Source: Flavobacteriales bacterium (GTDB lineage Bacteria; Bacteroidota; Bacteroidia; Flavobacteriales_F; PHOS-HE28). Taken from it: 64,000 nt of DNA. Positions 9,801 to 18,117 of this stretch are shown piece by piece (the first letter of the stretch is position 1; every line of letters begins with the position of its first letter). Location of the stretch: NCBI GenBank assembly GCA_024103275.1, contig JAGFIV010000018.1:1-64000 (forward strand), written 5' to 3'. A program made the translations under genes and the position numbers. Below the pieces are notes generated by a model. It ran no database searches. It was given only the letters and a program-made list of their open reading frames with translations, and was not told the DNA's origin.

Positions 9801-10044
9801 AATCCGTATCGAAACCTGCACCTGAGAACGAACGGCTGCCCGGGTTGTTGAAACTCCATGTGCAGGTTCCTGCTTCCTGCTGTACGGTGAAGCCGGCTTG
9901 GCTTGTGCCGCCGGTGAAATTCTCGGTGAAGAGGATCTGGGCCTGCACGCCCATGGTCAGCGCCAAGGTCAATGCGGCCAGGATCGGCCGCAAATGCGGC
10001 CGGCCGGGATGGATCAAAGAATGTCTGGTATATGATTTCTCCAT
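6802..10044 (-). CDS. Secreted T9SS cargo with cleaved-adhesin, Ig-like and GEVED domains
   Basis: A protein of 1080 aa. The ATG at 10044 starts a signal peptide (MEKSYTRHSL...TMGVQAQ). The N-terminal jelly-roll (FTENFTGGTSQAGF...AIFDSDFCG) closely matches that of the 4322-6568 protein. After one FN3 unit come two copies of a cleaved-adhesin/MAM-like module. These contain PYFEDFNSV and PYMEDFESV, with the shared phrases SWLFTQGLEL or SWLFTQGLQL and YLDDI; an FN3 unit lies between them. An Ig-like module (YTYQWETSADGNTWS) and a GEVED domain (FIDWNHNG...FGEAEDYGV) follow. A type A T9SS sorting domain ends the protein (LAIHPNPAST...APGNYSLLM, ending FVKQ). The predicted location is the cell surface or the medium. 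Adhesion or matrix binding is inferred from the domain types; no catalytic residues are seen. Confidence 0.9.
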   Translation of the reverse strand: MEKSYTRHSLIHPGRPHLRPILAALTLALTMGVQAQILFTENFTGGTSQAGFTVQQEAGTCTWSFNNPGSRSFSGAGFDTDFAIFDSDFCGFGGGQAGAYLVSPTFDASAANVMLLSFGQVYRDLNGTEAAVEVWNGIAWTQVYSPVGGNVGDPGPAVTTSVDITAAAGGSTQAQFRFHYAGDWSWFWALDHIVLEGMDCIYPPGAAVLDITSTDAHITWTDNGSVGYEWVITTGDEPDGSNAVASGDGNNMGADGLMPNTNYMLFVRSDCGNGGFSGWSPGIPFTTLCSSTTVPYFEDFNSVAPPALPNCMSIDNISGNPWQTNAYPPAGMTGNAARISWTPSGSPDMNSWLFTQGLQLQAGTSYRLTYKFTNSSSSFVERMASAYGTATNGAAMTTFLRYHDVIQTTDVLVDTIDFTPAATGVYYIGFQCYSQANQLSLYLDDIKVVVSPTCEQPNGTTLVQAFTDGVDFTWNASASDPAEGYEWEVRSDGNPGDPNPAASGTVAAGVTSASATGLDPDTQYTVYVRANCGGGDLSYWADEPLVFHTLCLSTAVPYMEDFESVTVPAIPNCMSIETLSGNPWTTTDAPLTPGFTGKAARVSYTPSNSPPMDSWLFTQGLELTGGTPYRLTYKYANYLTSYTEAMGVFYGEGATAASMSVPLADHPTINNNAANTNVVDFMPAVDGTYYIGFKCYSTANQFYLYLDDISVIVLDNCSGTPDPGLTTGPANICAGTAFTLSISNDPGQVGGYTYQWETSADGNTWSNASGNSTEPTYTTTQAETTWYRVQMTCATGGTAASTPLEVVINPPTDCYCESEFTDVSFEHITQVTYAGINNPSAGDAGGPVDYTAQVAQVELGGTDTLSVTIFADGSEYVYAFIDWNHNGILNDAGEVYTLAAGVDQPGPFHLAITVPADAQVGTTRMRVMLAYAGTTPDPCTSATFGEAEDYGVEISPASAVVDCEGVEGGPALPGTPCIAASGFGGIWSNDCVCAENVGVAEIVAYNGLAIHPNPASTELFITTPAGRAAHVKVFDALGQLIIERAQATRLDITNLAPGNYSLLMMDETGRAAARTRFVKQ

Positions 10045-10563
10045 GATGCTTGGTTTTGGGTGTGTACTGAGTTGTTGCTTGACCCCATCGGTGCGCAACG
10101 CCAAGCGAAGATAGCCAGGATTGGAAGGGAGGTGGGATCGACTTCAATTTTTGATCAGGCACCGGTGACAATGCCAAGGGGATGCCTGCGCATGGGGGCT
10201 TGAATGGTGACAGGTGCGTGAACAAGGGAGCTTCCACGTGTTGGGCCTTGAAGGTCCGAGGCGGTCGTGCCGCGGACCATCAACACCGTGGACATTGATC
10301 CATGCTGTGGCGGCGACAAGGAAGCGGAAGATGCAGCCCCGTCAGGGAGGAGGGGAGAAGGGACCGGACCGCGACCGGCTTCACTTCCCGTCCTCATCGA
10401 TGCCCGTTGTTCGCCGTGGGCCGTGCGCTTCGTTCCCCGGGGCCGGGCAAGCACCCGCTTCAGCCAGGCCACGATCGATCGTGCAAAACTGGGGGTGCAG
10501 GGTCGGGCAAATGCTCCGGCTCCCCACCATTTTTGGACGGGTCCAGGCCCTGAAACGAAGCAC
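10045..10563. other. Divergent intergenic region before phoH
   Basis: About 520 bp lie between the divergent starts of the secreted protein (10044, minus) and phoH (10564, plus). The frame of phoH is open far upstream, but the extra sequence has no family resemblance. I see a candidate -7 element for the minus gene (10106-10113). For phoH there is only a weak CATTTTTG near 10529. No gene is supported. Confidence 0.5.
10106..10113 (-). promoter_or_regulatory. Candidate -7 element for the 10044 gene
   Basis: The minus strand reads TATCTTCG, a TAnnTTCG variant of the Bacteroidota -7 box, about 60 bp before the start codon. Confidence 0.35.
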
Positions 10564-11895
10564 ATGAAGAGGAACGACCGGAAGATTTTCGTACTGGATA
10601 CCTCGGTGATCCTGTACGACCACTCAGCGATCAAGAACTTCCAGGAACACGATGTAGCGATCCCCATACAAGTGTTGGAGGAGCTGGATACCTTCAAGAA
10701 GGGAAATGACACCATCAACTTCGAGGCCCGGGAATTCATCCGCCACTTGGACGGCTTGGCACATGATGACCTGCTGACGGACTGGGTGCCGATGAACGGG
10801 TCCACCAAAGGCAAGTTCATGGTGGTGGCCAAGCACGACCTGAACGGGGTGGACGCCACCAAGGTGTTCCAGGACGGGAAGAACGACCACCAGATCCTGA
10901 ACGCGGCGCTTACCCTGCAACGTCAGAACCCCAGCCGCAAGGTGGTGCTGGTGAGCAAGGACGTGGCGCTGCGGCTGAAGGCGAAAAGCCTGAACATCCG
11001 GGCGGAGGACTACCTCACCGGCAAAGTGCAGGACCTGGGCCGCAAGCTGTTCACCGGCCTGACCGTGGATGAAAAGATGGACGAGGAGGTCATCGACGAG
11101 CTCTTCATCCGGGGCGAGGTGGAAGCGGACAAACTGGACAAGCGACCCGAGGGCAACCACCTCTTCATCCTGAAGAACGGCAAGAAGACGGTGCTGGCCA
11201 AATACGACCCGCGCCAACACGTGGTGCAGCGGGTGGAGAAGCAGACGGTGTTCGGCATCAGCCCCAAGAACCACGAGCAGGCCCTGGCCATCAGTGCGCT
11301 GATGGACCCCAACATCCCGCTGGTCACCATGCAGGGTGCGGCGGGCACGGGCAAGACGCTCCTGGCCTTGGCCTGCGCCATGGAGCAGCGCCGCGATTAC
11401 CGGCAGATCTTCATCACGCGCCCCGTGGTGCCGCTCAGCAACAGGGACATCGGATACCTGCCCGGGGATATCCAAAGCAAGATGGATCCCTACATGCAGC
11501 CCATCTGGGACAACCTGAAACTGATCCGCAGCCAGTTTGAGAAACACGATTCCACCTTGAAGCGGATCGACGAAATGGTGGAGAACGAGAAGATCACCAT
11601 TTCGCCGTTGGCGTACATCCGCGGCCGAAGCCTGAGCAACATCTTCTTCATCGTGGATGAGGCCCAGAACCTGACGCCGTTGGAGGTGAAGACGGTGATC
11701 AGCCGGGCAGGGGAAGGCACCAAGATCGTATTCACCGGTGATGTGCACCAGATCGACACGCCGTACCTGGATGCGGAGAGCAATGGCCTGAGCTACCTGA
11801 TCAGCAAGGCCAAGGGCGATCCCCTCTTTGCACACATCACGTTGGAAAAGGGCGAGCGCAGTGCCTTGGCCAATCTGGCCAACGTGCGCCTGTGA
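10564..11895 (+). CDS. phoH: PhoH family ATPase with N-terminal PIN domain
   Basis: A protein of 443 aa. I chose the ATG at 10564 because it directly precedes the conserved PIN-domain start (KIFVLDTSVILYD). The PIN nuclease-like domain covers residues 7-150, with acidic residues D12, E39-E40 and D108 in typical places. The PhoH ATPase domain covers about 225-440. It has Walker A GAAGTGKT at 258-265 and Walker B FFIVDEAQN at 361-369. PIN-PhoH proteins (PhoH2, YlaK type) are cytoplasmic and reported to unwind and cleave RNA; the physiological role is not settled. The gene stands alone and ends at a strong shared terminator. Confidence 0.93.
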   Translation: MKRNDRKIFVLDTSVILYDHSAIKNFQEHDVAIPIQVLEELDTFKKGNDTINFEAREFIRHLDGLAHDDLLTDWVPMNGSTKGKFMVVAKHDLNGVDATKVFQDGKNDHQILNAALTLQRQNPSRKVVLVSKDVALRLKAKSLNIRAEDYLTGKVQDLGRKLFTGLTVDEKMDEEVIDELFIRGEVEADKLDKRPEGNHLFILKNGKKTVLAKYDPRQHVVQRVEKQTVFGISPKNHEQALAISALMDPNIPLVTMQGAAGTGKTLLALACAMEQRRDYRQIFITRPVVPLSNRDIGYLPGDIQSKMDPYMQPIWDNLKLIRSQFEKHDSTLKRIDEMVENEKITISPLAYIRGRSLSNIFFIVDEAQNLTPLEVKTVISRAGEGTKIVFTGDVHQIDTPYLDAESNGLSYLISKAKGDPLFAHITLEKGERSALANLANVRL

Positions 11896-11911
11896 AACCC
11901 CGGAAGCTCCC

Positions 11912-11959
11912 CTGAACGCCGAAGGGCCGGTCCAAGCGGACCGGCCCTTCGGCGTTCAG
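11912..11959. terminator. Bidirectional terminator between phoH and the M43 protease gene
   Basis: A 22-bp perfect inverted repeat with loop AAGC separates two convergent genes, 16 bp after the phoH stop and 17 bp after the stop of the minus-strand gene. It can serve both directions. Confidence 0.9.
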
Positions 11960-11976
11960 GGACAGGGAGGCGCGTA

Positions 11977-14742
11977 TCAACGCACCACCAGGCGCTCCAC
12001 ACGTTGGCCCTTGCCGTGCTTCAGGCGCACCAGGTACACGCCGCTGGTCAGCCCCATCCGGCCCAGGTTGAGGGTAAGCTCTTCCACCCCTGCTTGCACT
12101 TGCTGTTCGTGTACAAGGCGGCCGGTCATGTCCAAGAATGACAGTGTCCCGGTGGCATTGCCCGCCAGGTCGAGGTGTACCGTCACATTGTTGTCGGCCG
12201 GGTTCGGCAGCAGGCTCAGGTAGCCGTTCTGCGCAACTTCATCGATCCCCACGTTGGTCCCGGTGATATTGATGTCATCGATGTAGATGTCGTTCGAGGC
12301 CTGGCTCGACGTGTATTCGAACTTCAGGCGTACATGGTCACGCGCATAGGCATTGCTCAGGTTGAAGGTGGCCTCACGCCATTCGTCGTCCTGGGGAACG
12401 TGGCCCGGGGCGCGTACACCGGCCGAGACCAGCGTGGCACCGCTCAAGGTCTTTTGCGCATTCGTCCACGTCTCCCCGCAATTGAATGAGGCGTATACCT
12501 TCAGGTTCTCGGTGATCTCATCCGCATTGGTGGTCAAAGTGCTGGCCGCATACCAGAAGCTGACCTGGATGTTGTGCAGGAAGCTCAGGTCCAGGGTGGG
12601 TGTCAACAGCACGTCCACATCCCGGAAACGGAAAATATCATACTGGAACATGTCCTGCACCAAGGTGTACGTGTTGGAGGCATTCAGCTTGGCGCTGCCT
12701 GCTCCCCAGTGGCCCACTTGGGGATCCCACTGCCACCGGCTCTGGTTGTTCTCCCAGTTCACCACCGGCCACTGGTTGAAGTCCTGCTGCGAATTGAACG
12801 GCTCATACACGGGGACATCCTTCTCCGGCCAGTTTGCGCCCACCCAAACGGGGTATTTCTCGCTGGTGGAGGTCCCGTTGTCATTGCTTACCGTCAGGGT
12901 CACCTTCCGGGGCCCCACCTCGCTGAAGCTGACCACGGGGTTCTGCTGGTCGGAGGTGGCGGGGTTGCCGCCCTCGAAGGTCCAATACCAGGAAGTGGCC
13001 TCGGCCCGCTTCACGTTGGCCTTGAACCGGACGGACTGGCCGGTGCACACGAAGGGGTCCAGCGCATAGAAGTCGGACTCCGGGCCGCAGGTGGTTTCAT
13101 GGCCGCCCACGCCCGTATAGATATGGTTGGCCTCGGTCCACAGGTTGTTGCGCCCGCTGGCGGAGTTTTCCAGGGCCGCTTCCATGCGGTCCTTTTGCCC
13201 GTAGGTGAACATGTTGTCGCAGTAGGAATACTCCATATAGTTCTGCGTGTTCTCAATGATGCCATGGCTGCCCTTGATCGCCAGGTCCTCCACGCTGAAC
13301 CACCCGTCGTCCTCCTCGGCGTTCCAGGCATAGATCCGGAAGGTCACCGGGGTGACCAGGTTGATGAAGCCGGTGGCCGGGGTGGTCATCTTGGCGGTGA
13401 TGGGTATGCCGGTGGTATCCCGGCGGAAAAAAGCCGTATTGTTGCCGGCGTTCAGCAGGTTGGTGTCCAAGGTCAGGGGCAGGTTGCTGCCGAAGTTGTC
13501 GATGCTGCTGCGCACGGCGAAGCTGCGCGGGCCGTTCAGGGACCGGTCCACCTTGAAATTGAGGCCGGTGAAGCTCATGGCCTTGCCCAATTGGGGCGTC
13601 AACGTGATGGTGTAATATTTCGAGGTATTGATGCTTCCGGTGAGCTCGCCCGGGGTAGTCGCACCGTCCGGCGCGCCCAAGCCCCATTGGGAGAAGCCGA
13701 ACTTCCCGTCCACTTGCGTGTTGCCGGAGACGCCCTCGGCCGCGGCCTGCCCGAAAGTCACCGCCGGTACTTGGCCCAAGGAGTCGGCGTATTCCGGCCA
13801 TGGCGTGAAGGGGTCCGTGCTTCCGGTACCGGAGTTCACCCCGTTGAAATCATATACGGTGGTGAATACCTTGGAGCTGCAGAAATAGTCGTACATGTCC
13901 AGGATGGGGTTGCAGCTTCCGTGCCCCCGTGTAATGGGCGTGTCGTCCACACCATCATCACCGCACTGTTCGCCGGGGCTGTGCCCGCTGCCCCAGGTAT
14001 GCTCCAGGTTCAGGTAGTGCCCCACTTCGTGGGTGAGCGCCCGGGAACGGTACGGATTGCCCGTGCCGATGCTTCCGATGTAGCTGTGCACCAGGATCAC
14101 GCCGTCCAGCAAGGACCCCGCGCCATCCTGGGCGCTGCCGGGTATGGTGGCGTAGCCGGCGGGCTGGAACCCGTCACTGTATGGCTGCAGCGATTGCACC
14201 ACCCAAATGTTCAGGTAGTGCTCACGGAACCAGGGATTGAGCTTCGCGAAGTCATTGGCTTGCGTGGACCTCAGCGTGCTGATCCGGTCGATGCCATTGG
14301 TGCAATTCCCGAAGGGGTCCTTCGTCGCCAATTGGAACCGGATCCTTGTTCCCGCCGCGATCTGGTCGAACCCGCAGCAAATGTCCACCGTGTCCGCGTT
14401 CAGCTTCGCGTAGTCCCTGTTCAGGATGTCAATGGCATCGTGGATCTGGGCATCGCTGATGTTGTGGCCGTCAGTCGCCGAATTCGGGTTGTACAGCACG
14501 TGGAAGACCACCGGGATCACATATTCCTGGCCGTCGTCGCGTTGCCCCTTGTTGGCCTGCAGGTAGGCCTGTATCGCCTGCTGGTATTCGGCGTCCATGC
14601 GCACCAGGTCCGGGTTCGCCTCGTACCGCAACTGCCGCATTTGATCGGTCAGGCACGGTTGCAATTCTTGGCCCTGCACAGGGGTGGCAGCGCCCACCGC
14701 GGCCAGTGCCGCCAAAGGAAGTACGTGTCGAAAAAGCTTCAT
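11977..14742 (-). CDS. Secreted M43 (pappalysin-type) zinc metalloprotease, T9SS cargo
   Basis: A protein of 921 aa. The signal peptide is residues 1-25 (MKLFRHVLPL...TPVQGQ). A short pro-region precedes the catalytic domain, which starts near residue 73 (YVIPVVFHVLY). The zinc motif HEVGHYLNLEH is at 238-248, with the M43 continuation HTWG and DDTPI. The Met-turn YMEYS is at 502-506. The roughly 250 residues between the two elements are far more than usual and contain an extra beta-sandwich (see findings). After the protease come a PKD domain (about 560-635), a MAM-like sandwich ending in YIDDINI, and a T9SS sorting domain (LSLLPNPADN...SGVYLVRLKH, ending LVVR). By family it should be an endopeptidase on the surface or in the medium, related to ulilysin and mirolysin. 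It converges on phoH. Confidence 0.92.
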   Translation of the reverse strand: MKLFRHVLPLAALAAVGAATPVQGQELQPCLTDQMRQLRYEANPDLVRMDAEYQQAIQAYLQANKGQRDDGQEYVIPVVFHVLYNPNSATDGHNISDAQIHDAIDILNRDYAKLNADTVDICCGFDQIAAGTRIRFQLATKDPFGNCTNGIDRISTLRSTQANDFAKLNPWFREHYLNIWVVQSLQPYSDGFQPAGYATIPGSAQDGAGSLLDGVILVHSYIGSIGTGNPYRSRALTHEVGHYLNLEHTWGSGHSPGEQCGDDGVDDTPITRGHGSCNPILDMYDYFCSSKVFTTVYDFNGVNSGTGSTDPFTPWPEYADSLGQVPAVTFGQAAAEGVSGNTQVDGKFGFSQWGLGAPDGATTPGELTGSINTSKYYTITLTPQLGKAMSFTGLNFKVDRSLNGPRSFAVRSSIDNFGSNLPLTLDTNLLNAGNNTAFFRRDTTGIPITAKMTTPATGFINLVTPVTFRIYAWNAEEDDGWFSVEDLAIKGSHGIIENTQNYMEYSYCDNMFTYGQKDRMEAALENSASGRNNLWTEANHIYTGVGGHETTCGPESDFYALDPFVCTGQSVRFKANVKRAEATSWYWTFEGGNPATSDQQNPVVSFSEVGPRKVTLTVSNDNGTSTSEKYPVWVGANWPEKDVPVYEPFNSQQDFNQWPVVNWENNQSRWQWDPQVGHWGAGSAKLNASNTYTLVQDMFQYDIFRFRDVDVLLTPTLDLSFLHNIQVSFWYAASTLTTNADEITENLKVYASFNCGETWTNAQKTLSGATLVSAGVRAPGHVPQDDEWREATFNLSNAYARDHVRLKFEYTSSQASNDIYIDDINITGTNVGIDEVAQNGYLSLLPNPADNNVTVHLDLAGNATGTLSFLDMTGRLVHEQQVQAGVEELTLNLGRMGLTSGVYLVRLKHGKGQRVERLVVR

Positions 14743-14945
14743 CTGGGTGATTCTGTGAGGGGCTAAATGTAAGACAAGGGCCTTTCAAAGCCATCGGAGG
14801 GGCAGGAACGTGCAAATCCCTGCTGCCAGATGGGCCATCAGGCCAAGGAAAGGCGCGTGGCAGGGTGCCGGTGCGCGGGACCGGCCGCGCCCCTCGGCGG
14901 GCATGGCCCTTGAGGCAAAGGAGGAGAGGCCATCGTGCATGGAGA

Positions 14946-14973
14946 TTGATGCCGTGGCCGTGGAGTACCTTTG
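14946..14973 (+). promoter_or_regulatory. Promoter of ychF, full Bacteroidota consensus
   Basis: TTG (14946-14948), a 17-bp spacer and TACCTTTG (14966-14973) match TTG-N-TAnnTTTG exactly. The start codon lies 41 bp downstream. The element also argues against upstream in-frame starts, which would overlap it. Confidence 0.7.
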
Positions 14974-15014
14974 CCGCCCTAAAATCGGAGGGCGCAAGGC
15001 TTGTCGATCAGATC

Positions 15015-16112
15015 ATGGGTTTGAAGTGCGGTATCGTGGGCCTGCCCAACGTGGGGAAGAGCACCCTTTTCAATTGCGTCAGCAGCGCCAAGGCCCAAGC
15101 GGCCAATTTCCCGTTTTGCACCATTGAGCCCAACACGGGCATCATCACCGTGCCGGACGGGCGGCTCAACGCCTTGGCGGCCATCGTCAAGCCCCAACGG
15201 ATCGTGCCCACCACGGTGGAGATCACGGATATTGCCGGGCTGGTGAAGGGGGCCAGCAAGGGCGAGGGCCTGGGCAACCAGTTCCTGGCCAACATCCGCG
15301 AGTGCGATGCCATCCTGCACGTGCTGCGCTGCTTCGACGACCCCAACGTGGTGCATGTGGACGGCAGCGTGGACCCCGTGCGCGACAAGGAGGTCATCGA
15401 CATCGAGCTGCAACTGAAGGACCTGGAGACCGTGGAGGCACGGATCAAGAAGGTGGAAAAGCAGGCCACCACGGGCGACAAGGAGGCCAAGCGGCGCCAC
15501 GAGCTGCTGGTGCGCATCAGGGAGGCCCTGCTCAAGGGCGAAAGCGCCCGGGCGGTGATCACCGCCAACGACGACCCGGCCCTGGTGAACGAGTTCCAGT
15601 TGCTCACCACCAAGCCGGTGCTGTACGTATGCAACGTGGAGGAAAAGAGCGCCACCACCGGGAACGCCCATGTGGAGGCCGTGCGCAAGGCCGTGGCGGG
15701 CGAGCAGGCCGAGGTCATCTTCGTCACAGCGGCCATCGAGGCGGAGATCGCCAGCATGGACACGGCCGAGGAGCGCGACATGTTCCTGCAGGACCTGGGC
15801 CTGGAGGAGCCCGGCGTGAACCGCTTGATCCGTGCGGCCTACAAGCTGCTCAACCTGGCCACCTATTTCACCGCCGGCGAAAAGGAGGTGCGCGCATGGA
15901 CCATCCACCAGGGCATGACGGCGCCGCAGGCGGCCGGGGTGATCCACACGGATTTTGAGAAAGGCTTCATCCGCGCCGAGGTGATCGGCTATGATGATTA
16001 CATCGCCTTCAAGGGCGAGGCCGGGGCCCGGGCGGCGGGCAGGCTGCGCTCCGAGGGCAAGGAATACATGGTAAAGGACGGCGATGTGATGCACTTCCTC
16101 TTCAACGTATGA
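15015..16112 (+). CDS. ychF: Redox-regulated/ribosome-associated GTPase YchF (Ola1/Obg family)
   Basis: A protein of 365 aa, the normal length for YchF. The ATG at 15015 begins the conserved [17 protein letters not shown], so longer upstream frames are rejected. The G1 P-loop is GLPNVGKS. The switch region and G3 follow ([20 protein letters not shown]). A helical coiled-coil insertion covers about residues 125-200. The C-terminal TGS domain includes [14 protein letters not shown] and [11 protein letters not shown]. YchF hydrolyses ATP more readily than GTP and associates with ribosomes, with roles in stress responses. The stop overlaps the next start (ATGA), so ychF is probably co-transcribed with the FTR1 gene. 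Confidence 0.97.
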   Translation: MGLKCGIVGLPNVGKSTLFNCVSSAKAQAANFPFCTIEPNTGIITVPDGRLNALAAIVKPQRIVPTTVEITDIAGLVKGASKGEGLGNQFLANIRECDAILHVLRCFDDPNVVHVDGSVDPVRDKEVIDIELQLKDLETVEARIKKVEKQATTGDKEAKRRHELLVRIREALLKGESARAVITANDDPALVNEFQLLTTKPVLYVCNVEEKSATTGNAHVEAVRKAVAGEQAEVIFVTAAIEAEIASMDTAEERDMFLQDLGLEEPGVNRLIRAAYKLLNLATYFTAGEKEVRAWTIHQGMTAPQAAGVIHTDFEKGFIRAEVIGYDDYIAFKGEAGARAAGRLRSEGKEYMVKDGDVMHFLFNV

Positions 16113-18046
16113 TGGCCTGGCCGCGCTTGTTGCTCGTGGTGTTGATGCTGTCCGGCCTGGGCCGGGCCGGCATGGCGGCCGATGGCACGGGGGAACGGGC
16201 GCGCACGGTGGTGCACATGCTGGATTATGTCAGCGTGGACTACCCCGAGTTCGTGGTGGAGGGAACCGTGCTGGACAGCGCCGAATATGCTGAGCAGCAG
16301 GAATTCGCCATGCAGGTGCGGGTGCTGCTGGAGGAACTGCCCAAGGTATCGGGTGCGGCGGACCTGGTGGGCATGGCCCGCAAGCTGGAGCAACGGATAG
16401 GGGAGCGGGCGGAGGGCGTGGAGGTGTCGGCCCTGGCCAACGCCCTGCGCAACGAGGTCATCGCGGTGTACGAGGTGGCACTGGCACCGGCCAGGCCGCC
16501 CGATCCGGCCCGCGGCGCGGCGCTGTATGCGTCCCATTGCGCAAGCTGCCATGGCGCCACCGGCCACGGTGACGGCCCGCAAAGCGGGGGACTGGAACCG
16601 GCACCACGCGATTTCCACGACCAGGCCGCCATGGCCGTGCGCAGCCCCTTTGGCCTGTACAACACGATCACCTTGGGCGTGCCCGGCACGTCCATGCTGG
16701 CCTACAGTGCGCTCAGCGACGATGAACGCTGGGCCCTGGCCTTCCATGCAGCCAACCTGCGTACCACGCCGGAGGACCTGGAACGCGGGGAGGCCCTGTG
16801 GAAGCAAGGCCGCGGCAAGGACCTGTTCACCAACTTGACCGCCCTGGTGAACACCACGCCCATGCAGGCCGAGGAGCAATTGGGGCCGGGAGGTGAGGCC
16901 ATCATGGCGTTCTTGTTGGCCCACCCTGAAGCGGTGGTGGCTGCGGCACCGTCGCCGCTCACGGTCTCACGCACACGGCTGGACGAGGCGCTGCAGGCCT
17001 ACCGTTCCGGCGATGCCGCCGGGGCCAGGCGCCTTTCCATCAGCGCCTACCTGGAAGGCTTCGAGCTGATCGAATCGGCGCTCGACAACGTGGATGCCCC
17101 GCTGCGCAAGGAGACCGAGCGGGAGATGATGGCCTTGCGCTCGTTGATATCGGCCAACGCCCCGGTGGACTCCGTGGCGGCATCGGTGGCACACATCCGC
17201 GGCCTGCTGGACCGGGCGGACGCACAGCTCAGTGCCGGTGCGCTCTCACCGGCCGGTGCCTTCATCAGCTCCCTCATCATCCTGTTGCGCGAGGGCCTGG
17301 AGGCCATCCTGGTGCTGGCGGCCATCATCGCCTTTGTCCTCAAGACCGGCCGCCGTGATGCCTTGCCGTACATCCATGCCGGGTGGATCGGGGCGGTCGC
17401 CCTGGGTGCGGGTACCTGGTTGCTGGCGCGCTACGCCATCCATGTTTCCGGGGCCAACCGCGAGCTCACGGAGGGGATCACTGCGCTGCTGGCCGCAGTA
17501 ATGCTTCTGTACGTGGGCTGGTGGCTGCACACCAAGTCGAATGCCATGGCCTGGCAGCGCTATGTCAAGGAAAGGGTGGGCTCGGCCTTGGGGCGCAAGA
17601 CGCTCTGGGCGCTGGCGGGCATCTCATTCCTGTCGGTATACCGCGAGTTGTTCGAGATCATCCTGTTCTATGAAACACTGTTCAGCCAGGCCGGGCCGGA
17701 CAACCAACGCGCCGTGCTGGGCGGCATGTTGGTGGCGGCCCTCCTGCTGGTGCTGGTGGGCGCGGCCATCCTGAAGTACAGCGTGCGCCTGCCTTTGGGG
17801 CCTTTCTTCGCCGTCACGGGCATCCTGCTGGCGCTGATGGCCGTGGTCTTTGTGGGCAATGGCATCGCGGCCTTGCAGGAAGCGGGCGTCTTCGATGCCA
17901 CCTTCGTGCGCTTCATCACCATCCCGGTGCTGGGCATACACCCCACGGCGCAGGGCCTGGGTGCCCAAGGCGCGGCGATCTTGCTGATCTTTCTGGGCTT
18001 TCTATGGACGCGCAGCCATAGGGCCGCGGCCAAGGCCGGACACTGA
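16109..18046 (+). CDS. Cytochrome c / FTR1 family iron permease fusion
   Basis: A protein of 645 aa that overlaps ychF by 4 bp. After a signal peptide (residues 1-23) comes a helical region, then a class I cytochrome c domain. Its heme motif is CASCH (144-148) and a probable axial methionine is M196 (GVPGTSML). A helical linker leads to a seven-helix FTR1-type permease (about 384-640). REGLE at 394-398 and RELFE at 513-517 are the two RExxE iron-binding motifs. In yeast, Ftr1 imports Fe3+ produced by a ferroxidase. In bacteria, haem-bearing partners or fused domains are thought to supply the redox step. The likely role is iron uptake across the inner membrane with a periplasmic cytochrome. 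Domain order and motifs are directly visible; substrate and direction are inferred. Confidence 0.92.
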   Translation: MMAWPRLLLVVLMLSGLGRAGMAADGTGERARTVVHMLDYVSVDYPEFVVEGTVLDSAEYAEQQEFAMQVRVLLEELPKVSGAADLVGMARKLEQRIGERAEGVEVSALANALRNEVIAVYEVALAPARPPDPARGAALYASHCASCHGATGHGDGPQSGGLEPAPRDFHDQAAMAVRSPFGLYNTITLGVPGTSMLAYSALSDDERWALAFHAANLRTTPEDLERGEALWKQGRGKDLFTNLTALVNTTPMQAEEQLGPGGEAIMAFLLAHPEAVVAAAPSPLTVSRTRLDEALQAYRSGDAAGARRLSISAYLEGFELIESALDNVDAPLRKETEREMMALRSLISANAPVDSVAASVAHIRGLLDRADAQLSAGALSPAGAFISSLIILLREGLEAILVLAAIIAFVLKTGRRDALPYIHAGWIGAVALGAGTWLLARYAIHVSGANRELTEGITALLAAVMLLYVGWWLHTKSNAMAWQRYVKERVGSALGRKTLWALAGISFLSVYRELFEIILFYETLFSQAGPDNQRAVLGGMLVAALLLVLVGAAILKYSVRLPLGPFFAVTGILLALMAVVFVGNGIAALQEAGVFDATFVRFITIPVLGIHPTAQGLGAQGAAILLIFLGFLWTRSHRAAAKAGH

Positions 18047-18089
18047 TATGGGGGTCCGCATCAGGGTACCCCCCGGTGCCGGGGACTGC

Positions 18090-18097
18090 TACTTTCG
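18090..18097 (+). promoter_or_regulatory. Candidate -7 element for the M3 peptidase gene
   Basis: TACTTTCG lies 20 bp before the ATG at 18118. Its position makes an upstream start at 18076 unlikely and supports 18118. Confidence 0.45.
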
Positions 18098-18117
18098 CCT
18101 CTCCAACACCGCCACCG

